Of a stretch of 64,000 bases of DNA, positions 45,279 to 55,822 are shown piece by piece. Source of the stretch: Nocardioides ungokensis. Its GTDB lineage: Bacteria; Actinomycetota; Actinomycetes; Propionibacteriales; Nocardioidaceae. The notes beneath the pieces are model-generated. The model worked only from the letters and a program-made list of their open reading frames with translations, did not search any database and had not been told where the DNA came from. Every line of letters starts with the position of its first letter. Within the stretch, counting starts at the first letter, position 1. Position numbers and translations under genes: made by a program. The DNA is taken from assembly GCF_013466985.1 (NCBI RefSeq), contig NZ_CP059164.1:2861001-2925000 (forward strand), in the 5' to 3' direction.

Positions 45279-47106
45279 CCCTCGCGGTGGGGCGGACCGG
45301 CGGGCCGACACGGCACGCCGCCGCGTCCCGCCGACCCGGCTCCGCGGTCGTCGTCTGCGGGGTGCTCGTCGTCGTCGCCGCGACCGCCTTCCGGATCTGG
45401 GCCCTGCAGGGGGCGTGGTTCTTCTTCGACGACTTCTACTTCATGCAGCTCGCGCTCGACCACGGCCTGACCCCGGCGTACCTCGTCACGCCGTACAACG
45501 GCCACCTGATGCCGGCCAGCACCCTCCTGTGCTGGATCAACGCCCGGATCGACCCGCTGGACTTCACGATCCCCGCCACCGAGATGGTGGTGCTCTTCGC
45601 CGGCCTGGGCCTGGCCTTCCTGCGCCTCCTGCTCCGGCTGTTCGGCCGGCGTCCGGCCGTCCTGGTCCCCCTGGTGGCCTTCCTCTTCTCGCCGGTGCTC
45701 CTGCCGGCGACGATCTGGTGGGCCGCCGGGTCAACCAGCTGCCGATGCTGCTGGCCACCGTGCTGGCCCTCGACGCCTTCGTCGACCACCTCCGCGAGCC
45801 GCGCACCGGGAGCCTGGTCCGCAGCCTCGCCTGGATCGCGCTCGGCCTCGCCTTCGTCGAACGCAGCGTGCTCGCCTTCCTGCTGCTGTGGCTGGTGGCG
45901 CTTCTCTACTTCTGCTCGGGCACTTTCCCGGAGCGGTGCGCGGAGCTGTGGCGCCGCTACCGCTCGGCGGTCGTGGCGCACGGGGCGTTCCTGGCGGCCT
46001 ACCTCGCGGTCTACGTCCCGTGGGCGCTCAACTTCGACGCCCGGACAGTCACCCACCGCCCGCTCTTCGCGGTGGTGCGCGACATGGTCGGCACGGCGTT
46101 CGGCTCCGCCGCCGTCGGCGGGCCGCTGCACTGGGGTGTCTCGGACGTGACCCAGAACGAGGCCCAGCCCTCCCAGCTGGTGCTGCTGCTCGGCTGGGGC
46201 GTCCTGGCGGTGCTCGTCCTCGCGTCGGCGGTCACCCGGCGCCGCGGGCTCCGGGCCTGGCTGCTCCCGGCGTCGCTGCTCGCGGCCAACGCCGGTCTGA
46301 TCGCGACCAGCCGCGCCATCTACTTCGGACCCCAGATCGCCCTGGACTACCGCTTCCAGACCGAGGCGGCGCTGGCCCTGGCGCTGGCGGTCGGGCTGGC
46401 GTTCCTGCCGGTGGCCGGAGCCCGGGAGTGCGCCGAGCCGGTGCCCGCGACCTGGGCCGTGGACACCAGGTCGGTGGCGGTCGGCTCCTGCGTGGTGTTC
46501 GTCGTCCTCGCCACCGTCAGCACCGACCGCTTCCCGCTGCGCAACCTGACCACGACCAGCCCCCGCGCCTACTACGCCCACGTGGAGCAGTCGGCCCGGG
46601 AGCACCCTGGCACGCAGCTGCTCGACCAACCCACCCCGCGCTGGGTGTGGGCCCCGCTCGCCTATCCCACCAACACCTACAGCCACATGTTCCGGCCGAT
46701 CGGGCACGGCCTGACCGCGCGCACCATCACCACCGACGACGCCTCGGTCGTCGACGACCGAGGCGTGTTCCGCGCGATCCGCTTCCACCCGGTCCGGCAC
46801 CAGGTCTCGCGCCTCCCGCGCTCCTGCTTCGGGCACACGTGGCCAGGCACCAGCCGGTGGCGGCTCGACGGGCCGGTGATCGGGATCGGGTGGTTCCTGC
46901 GCCTGGAGTACGTCGCGCCCGCCACCACCGACATCGAGATCACGATCTCGGGCGAGCGCTCACACACCCGCCTGTTCCGTGGCCACCACGTGCTGCTGAT
47001 GCCCGCGATCGGGAGCTACGACTCGGTGGTCCTGGACACCCCGGCCGGCGCTGAACCGGTCTGCCTGCGGGCGATGTCGGTCGGCACCATCTCCCCCGCC
47101 TCCTGA
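45275..47106 (+). CDS. GT-C-like polytopic membrane protein, paralog 3, one frameshift
   Basis: About 610 residues from GTG at 45275 (4-base overlap with the acyltransferase). TM1 is followed by WFFFDDFYFMQLALDH, YNGHLMPASTLLCWIN and TIWWAAG, after which one base is lost near 45728; the frame resumes VNQLPMLLATVLALDAFV. The C-terminal extracellular domain has RSCFGHTWPGTSRWRLDG, GWFLRLEYVAP and AEPVCLRAMSVG. It is the most diverged of the three copies. Its 3' end overlaps the opposing aftD frame by 91 bases. Confidence 0.75.
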
Positions 47107-50100
47107 GCGCTCGCCGGCGAGGCCGGTGTCCGCGGCTTGTCCGCGCGCCGCAGGGACGCCAGGGCGGCGACGAGGCAGCACACCGCGCCCAGGCTCCAGC
47201 CCTGGCTCCAGGTCACCGCCCAGGTCCGGTCGGTGATGGGGTTCCACACCAGCGCGAGGCTCCCCACGAGCAGCGACACCGCGGCGAGCAGCGGCCACCC
47301 CTGGAAGCGGCGGACACCGAGGCCCAGCCCGATGGCGGCGAGCATGCCGCCCAGTCCCCACCAGCCGCACAGCAGCCCGCCTGCGGCCAGGGCGACGGCG
47401 ACGTCGAGCAGGCCCGGCCTCCCGGTCCGCAGCGCCGGGCGCTGCACCCCCTGACGCCCCTGTCGCTCGCGCCGCCAGGACCACGCCAGCGCCAGCACGC
47501 ACACGCCCATCAGGACCGCGCCGACGACGAGGAGGCCCGAGAAGGTCCTGGCCGGGGCGAAGCTCAGGGCGACCGTCCCGGAGGCACCGGCGGGGAGCCG
47601 CCAGCCCTGCTTCCAGCCGTCGACCCGCTGGGCCGTGAGCTCCTTGCCGTGCCAGGTCGCGGTCCAGCCCTCGTTGAAGTTCTGCTCGAGACTCAACAGG
47701 GACGCGTCCGGCCGGTCCGGCACCGTGACCGACACCGGCGTGCCCCGCGCGTCGCGCTCCACCGACACCGGCTGGGTCGGGCCGGCAGCCGCCGCGCCGG
47801 TCCGGCGCAGGAGCAGCGTGTCGACGCGGAAGAGGCGGGACGGGCGGGCGACCACGTCGGTCGGTCCGGCCACCAGGGGGACCTCGGCTCGGCCGCAGAC
47901 CTCGAACGGCACGCTCTGTCCCCGGACGAGCGTCTTGGTGTCCACCCGGAGCCGTGTCCGCCGGACCTGACCCCCGATCCTGACCACCGGGCCGGTGCCA
48001 CATCCGAACGTGCGCGGGTCCGCGGCACCGGGGTTGAGCGGGTGGCCGTTGAGACGGAGCGCGCTGATGCCGGCGGGCGCCTCGACGAACTGCCGCCCGA
48101 CCACCGAGTAGGCCGTGTCGCTGTCCAGGACCCGCACCCGGAAGGCATCGGTGCGCCAGCCGGGCAGCCGGGCACGGCCGTCCTCGTCGAGCTGCACGAC
48201 CCGCTTGCGCCCGCCGCTGGACACCTCCAGCCGGGTCGGCTTCGACGCGGCCGCCCGCGGGTTTAGCCGCACCGTCAGTGCGTTCAGCGGCGTCACGTGC
48301 CGCAGCCGCACCCGGAACTGCGGATGGGAGCCCCGGGCCAGCCAGGTCGTGGCCCGGTCGCCGTCGACGATGGCCAGCGGGCCCTCCGCGACGTCGCCGA
48401 CCCGACCGGGCGCCGTCGCGCTCACCCCGGAGCGGAGGAGCAGCTGCGGAACGGTGGTGCTGCGCCGCAGCGACACGGTGCCGCTGAGGTCGTAGCTCGC
48501 GGCGTACGCCGGGGTGAAGCGGCGGGCCAGGGTGTCGCCGTCCTCGCCCGGTGCCACCAGCGCGTCGTCACACGGCAGGGCGTGCCCGACCATCACGCAG
48601 GCGGCGCGGTCGGTGTCCCGGGCCAGGGACACCGCGTCGAGGGGGTAGCGCTTGTCGGGCGCGGGCAGCTCGAGGTAGCGCTGGGCCTGCACGCCAGGGA
48701 CGTGCACCTCCGCGATGGCCAGGGATCCGGGCAGCCTCAGGTTGCGGCCGGCGGCGGTGATGCGGAGGAGGTCGGCGTCCTTGAAGCCGAGCTCGTAGGT
48801 CCGCGACTCGCCGGGCTTCGGGGCGTCCACCTGCCGCGACGAGCGGCCGGCCGTCAGCTGGAGGCGAGGCACGGCGGCCGAGTCCGGCGCGAGCGTGACG
48901 GTGACCCGGGCGAGGTCCTGCGGCCGGGAGAAGGTCGCCTGCCACCACTGGCCCGTCGGGTCGATCTGTCGCGCCGACCGCCAGGCGGTCGCGGGGTCGC
49001 CGTCGAGGGCCGCGCCCGGGTGGGATCCGATCTGGAGCGGCGGGAGCGCGTCGGCGTACGCCTCGGAGCTGCTGGCCGCGACGCCGCTGACGTCGCCGCT
49101 CCACGCGGCTGTCGTCTGCCAGCGGTCGGGGTCGGCGAGGAAGCGGTGGTCGTGCTCCGGCCCGTGGAGCCGCCACGGGTCGGTCGCGCCGAGGGTGGCC
49201 GACTCGTTCCAGCGGACGGCTGCGAAGTTCATCTCGCGGCGCCGGGAGCCGTCGGTGAGGACCTGACCCGACTCGTCGCCACGGGAGTCCTCGGCGAGGA
49301 CCCGTTGCGCGGAGCCGTCGAGCCCGGGCCGCAGGCCGCTCGCCGGGTCGCCGACCAGCACCTCGGGGCTGCTGGTGAGCCGGGCCGATGAACTGGGCTC
49401 CACGTCGTAGACGTCGATCGAGCCGGTGCGGACCGCGAGGCCGGTCCCGGAGACGAGCCGGGTGCCGCCGTCGGTGTAGGTGTAGGACCGCGACCCCACC
49501 TTGGGCCCGAACGAGTGCGCCAGCGTGATCCCGGGCGAGGCGGCCAGCACGCTCTGCACGTAGGCGGGGTCGGGGGTCCCGGTCTGGAAGCGGTCGAGGT
49601 CGTTGCGGACGACGATCCGGCTGACCCCGTTGGCCGCGAGGTACGACGCGAGCGTGTCGCTGGGGTGCCCGGACTCCACCACCCGGGTCACCGCGTCGAG
49701 GAACACCACGTTCCCCGGAGGGGCCAGCGGGATCACGTTGCGCACGGCCCACGGGCTGTCGGCGAGCCCCTGCATCACGTCGTCGTGGACGTTGCCCCAG
49801 TCGTAGACGCCGAAGGCGGACGCCGGCAGCTCCAGGGAGGTCGAGCCGTCGCCCTGCTGGGCGAGGTAGTCCGACGCGGCGGTCCAGTAGCGCGGCACCG
49901 CGGTGACGCCCGCGCGCGGCGCGATCTCGTCCTGCGCCCAGGGCAGCGCCAGCGCCACCAGGGCCAGCACGGTCGCGACCTGGACGGCGCGCAGGGCCGG
50001 GCGGGCACCCACGCCGCGAAAGAGCGCAGGGATCTGCTGCAGGGCGTAGGCCATCCCCAGCACCAGCGGGATCCGGGCACGACGTCGAACTTGTGCAGGT

Positions 50101-51180
50101 TGCGGAACGGGGCCAACGCGCCGTCGAGGGCGCCGGTCCGGTCGGCCGCCCACCACCCCGCCAGGTCGCCGGAGTAGCCGAAGCCGACCAGGGTCACGCC
50201 GACCAGCAGCCCGATGGTCAGGAAACGCTGGTGCGGGTTGCCGCGCAACGCCACGCCGACCAGTCCCAGGGCCACGACCGCGGCCGCGTCGACCATGAGG
50301 AACGGCGTGGTCACCAGGTGCTGGCCGGCCGGGTAGTCGATGCCGGCGAAGTAGGCGACCCAGTCCGAGGTGCCGAGCAGGGTCCGGGCCAGCCCGGTCG
50401 GCACGGTGGTGATGGTGGCGTTCTCGATGTAGTCGAGGAACGGCGGGCTGTAGCGGCCGAGCAGCAGCAGCGGGCCCGACCACCAGGCGGTCGCCAGTCC
50501 GGTGAACAGCACCCACCAGCCGAGCAGCGGCCACTTCCGGGGCCCGGGTGCCCGGGTGAGCAGCCAGACCACCCCCAGCGGGAGCACGGCCGCGACCGCG
50601 ACCGCGTTCACTCCCCCGCAGGTCGCCACCGCGAGGGCGCTGAGCGCCGCGGCCCGGCGTACCGAGCCGCGTTGGCTTCCGGTGACCAGGGGCAGCAGCA
50701 CCCAGGGCGCGACGGCCATCGGCCACACCTCGACCGACACCCCCCGAGCAGCGTGGTGATGCGGGGGGTGAGCAGGAAGGCGAAGCCGGCCAGCACCTGG
50801 GTTGCCGGCGAGCCGAGGTCCAGGCGCTGGGCGAGGCGGACGATGCCGAAGAACGCCAGGGAGAGCAGCAGGCTCCACCACGACCGCTGGATGACCCACG
50901 GTGGCAGGTGCACCAGATGGCCGACCCAGAAGAACGGGCCCATCGGCCACGCGTAGCCGTAGGCCTGGTTCTGCAGCTGGCCGAACGCCGCCTGGGGGTC
51001 CCACAGGTGCAGCCCACCGGAGAGGAACTTGCCCGGGGCGGTGACGAGGTCGAACTTGGTGTCGGCCACCATCCGGCCCGCCGACTGGGCGAAGGCCAGC
51101 GCGGTGATGACGGCGGCGTACCCCCACATGCGCAGGCGCGACGTGGCCAGCGCCCGCACCGGCCGTTGCTCAGGGTTCAC
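47016..51180 (-). CDS. aftD: AftD-type arabinofuranosyltransferase (DUF3367), two frameshifts
   Basis: About 1388 residues. GTG at 51180 overlaps the stop of the methyltransferase gene. N-terminal GT-C part: MVADTKFDLVTAPGKFLSGG, HLWDPQAAFGQLQNQAYGYA, WPMGPFFWVG; frame breaks near 50745 (then EVWPMAVAPWVLLPLV) and near 50080 (GALAPFRNLHKFDV, then RIPLVLGMAYALQQIPALF). A long extracellular part carries two discoidin-like modules (PGAALDGDPATAWRSARQID and GPLAIVDGDRATTWLARGSH) before a C-terminal domain with NFNEGWTATWHGKELTAQRV and four TM segments. AftD adds arabinofuranose to arabinan in mycolate-bearing actinobacteria. In this organism the acceptor polymer is unknown. Confidence 0.88.
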
Positions 51181-51929
51181 GCCTTCCGCACCACGATGAC
51201 GAGGTTCCAGGTGATCAGCTCACGCAGCACCGGGACCCGGACCAGCCACTGGCTCCAGCGCGGGTTGTAGCGCGGCAGCACGTCGAGCACCTCGCCCGCG
51301 TGCTGGCGCCGCGCCCATGCCAGTCCCGCCCGGACGGTGACCGGGAACAGCGACTCGCCGTACTTGTTCTTCGGCTCGTGCCCGTGCCTGGCCAGGTAGC
51401 GCCGCCGGGCCCGCATCCCGCCGAGGAAGTGCCACGGCGCGGTCTCGTGGCCGCCCCACGGGCCGTACCAGACGGTGTAGGAGATGAAGGCGATGCCGCC
51501 GGGCCGCGTGACCCGGAGCATCTCGTCGGCCATCGTCCACGGGCTGGAGACGTGCTCGAGCACGTTGGAGGAGTAGCAGAGGTCGACGCTGTCGTCGCGG
51601 AACGGCAGGTTCATGCCGTCACCCACGACTGTGCCCGAGGCGATCCGGCCGGTCCCGGCCAGCTCGCCGACGTCGGCGTCCAGCGCCCAGTAGTCGGCTC
51701 CGGCGGCGCGGAACGCCGAGCGGAAGTAGCCCGGCCCGCCGCCGACGTCGAGGACCGTCTTGCCGGCCAGGTCGAGGTAGGTCGAGAGCTGGCCGACGGA
51801 GTCGTCCGCGATCGCGGAGTAGAAGCGGTCCGGGTCGGTCTGCTCGTGCCGGAACTCGCCGAGGAGCCGCACCGAGCGCCGCAGGTCCGGCGACCAGGGC
51901 CGCCCCGGCGACGTGGACCTGTTCCGCAT
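51177..51929 (-). CDS. Class I SAM-dependent methyltransferase
   Basis: 250 residues from ATG at 51929. Motif I is KTVLDVGGGPGYFRSAFRAA near residue 58; DYWALDADVGEL is motif II; DGMNLPFRDDSVDLCYSSNV then LEHVSSPWTMADEMLRV; RPGGIAFISYTVWYGPWGGH is motif IV. Overlaps aftD by 4 bases, so the two are translationally coupled. It shares a 39-bp divergent region with the GT4 gene. A role in methylating a cell-surface sugar is inferred from context. Confidence 0.88.
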   Translation of the reverse strand: MRNRSTSPGRPWSPDLRRSVRLLGEFRHEQTDPDRFYSAIADDSVGQLSTYLDLAGKTVLDVGGGPGYFRSAFRAAGADYWALDADVGELAGTGRIASGTVVGDGMNLPFRDDSVDLCYSSNVLEHVSSPWTMADEMLRVTRPGGIAFISYTVWYGPWGGHETAPWHFLGGMRARRRYLARHGHEPKNKYGESLFPVTVRAGLAWARRQHAGEVLDVLPRYNPRWSQWLVRVPVLRELITWNLVIVVRKA

Positions 51930-51968
51930 GGCGCAGACCCTATCCCGGGCCCGCGATAGCCTCGCCGC

Positions 51969-53132
51969 GTGCCGACGACCGATGCCCGCGAGCTCTCCGG
52001 CCGCCACGTGGTCTTCCTCAGCTGGCGCGACACCGGCAACCCCGAGGGCGGCGGCGCCGAGCGCTACCTGGAGAAGATGGCGGCCGGCCTGGCCGCGCGC
52101 GGCTGCCGGGTCACCGTGTTCAGCGCGGCCTACGCCGGTGGGGCGCCGGTCGAGGTGGTCGACGGCGTGCGCTTCGTCCGCCGGGGGTCGAAGCTCTCGG
52201 TCTACCTCCAGGGCATGTGGCTCCTGGCCAGCCGCCGCCTCGGCCGGGTCGACGCCGTGGTCGACGTGCAGAACGGGCTGCCGTTCTTCTCGGCCACCGT
52301 CACGCGTCGTCCGGTGATCGTGCTGGTCCACCACGTCCACCGCGAGCAGTGGCCGGTCGTCTACCCGGGGCTCACCGGGCGGGTGGGCTGGTGGATCGAG
52401 AGCCGGTTCGCGCCGTACCTCTACCGCCGCAAGCAGTACGTCGTGGTCTCGCGCGCGACCCGCGACGAGCTGAGGGGCCTCGGCGTCCGGGGACCCCGGG
52501 TGGCCGTCGTGCACAACGGGACCGACCCGGTCGTGTCGGTCGACGCGAGGAAGACCGCGCACCCGTCCGTGTGCGTCGTGGGCCGGCTGGTGCCGCACAA
52601 GCAGGTCGAGCACGCCGTCGACGCGGTGCTCGAGCTGCGATCCGAGTTCCCCGACCTGCGGCTGCGCATCGTCGGCAGCGGCTGGTGGGACGCCGAGCTG
52701 CGCCGCTACGTCGACGAGAGGGACGCGGGCGACCTGGTGGTCTTCGAGGGTCACGTGTCGGAGGTCCGCAAGCAGGAGATCTACGAGGAGTCGTGGCTGA
52801 TGGCCCTGCCGTCGGTCAAGGAGGGCTGGGGCCTCGTCGTCGGAGAGGCAGCAGCCCACGGCACACCCACCGTCGCGTACTCCGCCGCCGGCGGCACCCG
52901 GGAGTCGATCGCCCACGGCATCTCGGGGGTCCTCGTGGAGGACCCCGCGCAGTTCACCGCCGCGATCGGCGACCTGCTGCGGGACGCCGACCGCCGGCGC
53001 GAGCTCGCCGCGGGCGCGCGCCGTCACAGCGACCGCTTCACCTGGGGACATGCGCAGGGCGCCTTCGCTCACGTGGTGGCGTCGGCGATGCGGGGTGAGA
53101 AGGTCGACAGCCAGGACGCCGTCGAGGAATGA
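51969..53132 (+). CDS. GT4 family glycosyltransferase
   Basis: 387 residues from GTG at 51969. N-terminal acceptor domain: NPEGGGAERYLEKMAAGLAA (about 21-40). Donor domain: VVGRLVPHKQVEHAVDAVLE (about 198), LRIVGSGWWDAEL, and the E-x7-E motif in KEGWGLVVGEAAAHGTPTV (about 281-299). Retaining GT-B fold, probably NDP-sugar dependent and acting on the cytoplasmic face. It is divergent from the methyltransferase/aftD pair and convergent with the DUF2613 gene. Confidence 0.92.
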   Translation: MPTTDARELSGRHVVFLSWRDTGNPEGGGAERYLEKMAAGLAARGCRVTVFSAAYAGGAPVEVVDGVRFVRRGSKLSVYLQGMWLLASRRLGRVDAVVDVQNGLPFFSATVTRRPVIVLVHHVHREQWPVVYPGLTGRVGWWIESRFAPYLYRRKQYVVVSRATRDELRGLGVRGPRVAVVHNGTDPVVSVDARKTAHPSVCVVGRLVPHKQVEHAVDAVLELRSEFPDLRLRIVGSGWWDAELRRYVDERDAGDLVVFEGHVSEVRKQEIYEESWLMALPSVKEGWGLVVGEAAAHGTPTVAYSAAGGTRESIAHGISGVLVEDPAQFTAAIGDLLRDADRRRELAAGARRHSDRFTWGHAQGAFAHVVASAMRGEKVDSQDAVEE

Positions 53133-53148
53133 GGTAGGGGTTCGGCGG

Positions 53149-53304
53149 CTACTGACCCGTGCCGTAGTCGATGACGGGGTTGCTGACATTGGCCGGCGAC
53201 TGGGCGGGGCCATCAGTCTGCGACTGGATGACTCCGATCAGGGTGACGCCGGCCAGGGTTCCGCCGACGACCACGCCGACGACGGACAACAGAAATGGCT
53301 GCAC
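53149..53304 (-). CDS. DUF2613 small membrane protein
   Basis: 51 residues from GTG at 53304, with a GGGAGG site 7-8 bases ahead; this decides the start against the longer frame. One TM segment (FLLSVVGVVVGGTLAGVTLI, about 4-23) is followed by an extracellular tail ending NPVIDYGTGQ. This is the DUF2613 pattern (TM, then Gln/Thr-rich stretch, then a terminal Tyr-Gly motif), a family found beside AftD and arabinan genes in actinobacteria. It lies 32 bases downstream of the polytopic membrane protein and ends the operon. Confidence 0.75.
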   Translation of the reverse strand: MQPFLLSVVGVVVGGTLAGVTLIGVIQSQTDGPAQSPANVSNPVIDYGTGQ

Positions 53305-53336
53305 TATGGATTCCTCCCTCTCCACCACGAAAATTA

Positions 53337-55034
53337 TCATCCCGGCGGGCGGGAACCTGCTTTTCGGCGCCACCTTCGCCAACCCGCGGTAGACAGGCCG
53401 GCGACCGGCAGCAGCGCGAACGCCGTCCAGGCGAAGCCCACGGCCGCCTTCCACGATGCCGGGATCTCGCGCAGTCGGACCGGCGCGTCGATCCGGACGA
53501 CGTCCAGCTCGGGACCCGCGTGGACGGTGGTGCCGGCCACCGGGGCGTCGTACTCCGGGGTGGTCGCCACACCGTGCTCGCGGACCACCAGGCCGATGCC
53601 GAGCTGACCGAGGCGACGAGCCCGGGAGGCCGGGTCGGGCAGGTGCAGCGCCTCGAGCGCGGCGGGCACCCGCGGGTCCTCACCGTTCAGCACCCGGCCG
53701 GAGACGCTGAGCTGGTCGCTGGAGGGTAGTTCGGGGTCAGGTAGCGGCCGACGGGGTCGAGGACCTTGCGGAAGCCGTTCCACTCCGGGGCGCGGTAGCT
53801 GGTGAACGGCAGCACCAGCAGGTCCCCCGGGACGTCCGCGGCCTCGACATCCTCGCGGGCCGCGGCGTAGTCGGCCGGGTAGGTCACCGGGACCAGGTGG
53901 TGGTCCAGGCCCCACGCGACGTCCGGCATCAGCGCCAACGGCAGGAAGGCCACGCCGGCCGCGACCAGGGCACGGGGCCCACGCTCGCGCCAGCGCGAGG
54001 CGAGCCGCTCCGCACCCGCGCCGACCAGCGCCGCGACCAGCGGCGCGCACAGGGCCAGCGCCCGGCTCCCGTCCCGCAGCAGGCCGCCGCCGGGCACGTG
54101 GACGGCCAGCCACCCGCCGCGCCCGGCGCGGCCCACGTGAGGACGGCCGCGGCGTACCCGACCACCCACAGGGCCACGAGCGCCCCCGCGGTGCGGGCCC
54201 CGAGCCGGCGCCACAGCGGGCGTACGCCGGCGCCCGCAGCCGCGAGCACTCCTGCGGTGGCCAGCACGGTGAGCAGCAGGCTGTCGCGAGAGGCCGGGAC
54301 CACCTCGGAGTTCCAGATCCCGCCGAGCGAGAGCGCGGCGAGCGGCCCGGGCAGCGCCCCCTCGTCCGCGAGCCCGAAGACCGACCCCGCCCGGGTCGAC
54401 GTCGCGATGGACAGGTGCAACAGGCCGGCGACCAGCCAGGGTGCGTTCCCGGCCAGGCAGGCACCGAGGACCAGCCCGGCCCGGCCGAGATGTCGCCGGA
54501 CACCCCGGTGACGAGCAGGGCCAGGCTGGACACCAGCGCGGCACCGGCACTGAGGCAGCCGAGCGGCAGCAGCAGGAGCAGCAGTGGTCCCAGCCGTCCG
54601 TCCCGGCGGAACCTGGCACCCTCGACCACCAGCCACGGCAGCACGGCGTACCCGAGCAGCACGGGCCAGTGGCCCATCTCGAGGCGCTCGACCACGAACG
54701 GGTTCCAGACGAAGACGCTGACGGCTGCACAGCGGGCCACCGCAGTGCCCTCGACGAGGCGCTGGATCCCGAACGCGCCCAGCACCAGGCCCCCGAGCAG
54801 CACCAGCTTCTGCAGCAGCATCCCGGGCACCACGCCGTCGAGCACCGCCACGACGGCGTCGGAGGGCACCGCCCGGGGCAGGCCGGTGCCGAGGCCCAGG
54901 AAGTCAGAGCGCAGCGCGAGGTCCGGGACCCAGACCATGTCGTAGGTCAGGACGTAGCCGTGCCCGAGGGCAGGACCCAGCAGCAGCACGGGCAGGAGCA
55001 CCGCCCACACACGCGGCAGGTACCTGGTGACCAC
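53337..55034 (-). CDS. Polytopic membrane protein of the arabinan operon, three frameshifts
   Basis: About 565 residues from GTG at 55034. N-terminal part: VWAVLLPVLLLGPALGHGYV, LTYDMVWVPDLALRSDFLGL, VEGTAVARCAAVSVFVWNPF, VERLEMGHWPVLLGYAVLPW. Breaks near 54490, 54125 and 53735 join it to LACLAGNAPWLVAGLLHLS-type TM segments, then to VTYPADYAAAREDVEAADVP and VLPFTSYRAPEWNGFRKVLD, and to an extracellular end with LGIGLVVREHGVATTPEYDA and a final TM. The order (about twelve TM segments then a soluble domain) is that of GT-C enzymes. Its place directly after dprE2 suggests use of decaprenyl-phospho-arabinose; the family is otherwise uncharacterised. Confidence 0.72.
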   Translation of the reverse strand: MVTRYLPRVWAVLLPVLLLGPALGHGYVLTYDMVWVPDLALRSDFLGLGTGLPRAVPSDAVVAVLDGVVPGMLLQKLVLLGGLVLGAFGIQRLVEGTAVARCAAVSVFVWNPFVVERLEMGHWPVLLGYAVLPWLVVEGARFRRDGRLGPLLLLLLPLGCLSAGAALVSSLALLVTGVSGDISAGPGWSSVPAWPGTHPGWSPACCTCPSRRRPGRGRSSGSRTRGRCPGRSPRSRSAGSGTPRWSRPLATACCSPCWPPQECSRLRAPAYARCGAGSGPAPRGRSWPCGWSGTPRPSSRGPRRARRVAGRPRARRRPAAGREPGAGPVRAAGRGAGRRGCGAARLALARAWAPCPGRGRRGLPAVGADAGRRVGPGPPPGPGDLPGRLRRGPRGCRGRGRPGGPAGAAVHQLPRPGVERLPQGPRPRRPLPDPELPSSDQLSVSGRVLNGEDPRVPAALEALHLPDPASRARRLGQLGIGLVVREHGVATTPEYDAPVAGTTVHAGPELDVVRIDAPVRLREIPASWKAAVGFAWTAFALLPVAGLSTAGWRRWRRKAGSRPPG

Positions 55035-55047
55035 GTCGGCGGGTCCG

Positions 55048-55803
55048 TCAGAGGGGAAGGCGTCGGAAGAGCGGCCGCGGCACGTGGCGCAGCCCGGACA
55101 TCACGCCCCGCATCGCGGTGGGGACCCAGACCAGCTCCGCGCGGCGGGCCACCCCGGCCACCACGGCGTCGGCCACCTGCTCGGCGGTGACGGAGAGCGG
55201 GGCCGGGCTGCGACCCTCGGTCATCTTCGTGCGCACGAACCCGGGACGGACGACGAGCACGCCGGCCCCGCTGCCGCGCAACGCCTCGCCCAGCCCCAGG
55301 TAGAACCCGTCCATGCCGGCCTTGGTCGAGCCGTAGACGAAGTTGGAGCGGCGCACCCGCTCCCCCGCGACCGACGACAGCGCCACGATCATGCCGTGGC
55401 CCTGGCGGCGCATCACCTCGGCCAGGCAGACGCCGACACTGACCGCCCCCACGTAGTTCACCCGGGCCAGCGCCACCGCGGCGTCGTGGTCCTGCCAGGC
55501 CTGCTCCTCGTCACCGAGGAGCCCGAACGCGACCACCGCGACGTCGATGTCGTGCTTGCGGGCCACGGCGTCGATGAGTGCCGGGTGCTCGTCGGTCTGC
55601 TCCGCGTCGAAGTCGACCACGTCCACGCCCAACCCCAGGGCGGCCGTCCGCGCGGCGGCGGCGTCGCGCCGCGGACCCGGCCGGGCGGCCAGGACGACGA
55701 GCGGCCGGCAGGTCCGTGCCCACGCGGCGACCACGGCCTGCGCGATGTCGCTCGTCCCTCCCAGGAGGAGCACCGTCTGCGGTTGGCCGAGCGCGTTGAT
55801 CAT
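55048..55803 (-). CDS. dprE2: Decaprenylphospho-2-keto-ribose reductase subunit DprE2
   Basis: 251 residues from ATG at 55803, with a GAGGGAGAG site 5-9 bases ahead. A short-chain dehydrogenase: LLLGGTSDIAQAVVAAWAR is the NAD(P) loop, DIDVAVVAFGLLGDEEQAWQ, ALSSVAGERVRRSNFVYGST, and the YxxxK pair in VYGSTKAGMDGFY (Tyr about 157). It reduces the 2-keto intermediate made by DprE1 to decaprenyl-phospho-arabinose, at the membrane. It lies 20 bp downstream of dprE1 and is certainly co-transcribed. Confidence 0.92.
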   Translation of the reverse strand: MINALGQPQTVLLLGGTSDIAQAVVAAWARTCRPLVVLAARPGPRRDAAAARTAALGLGVDVVDFDAEQTDEHPALIDAVARKHDIDVAVVAFGLLGDEEQAWQDHDAAVALARVNYVGAVSVGVCLAEVMRRQGHGMIVALSSVAGERVRRSNFVYGSTKAGMDGFYLGLGEALRGSGAGVLVVRPGFVRTKMTEGRSPAPLSVTAEQVADAVVAGVARRAELVWVPTAMRGVMSGLRHVPRPLFRRLPL

Positions 55804-55822
55804 CGTCTCTCCCTCACGTGGG

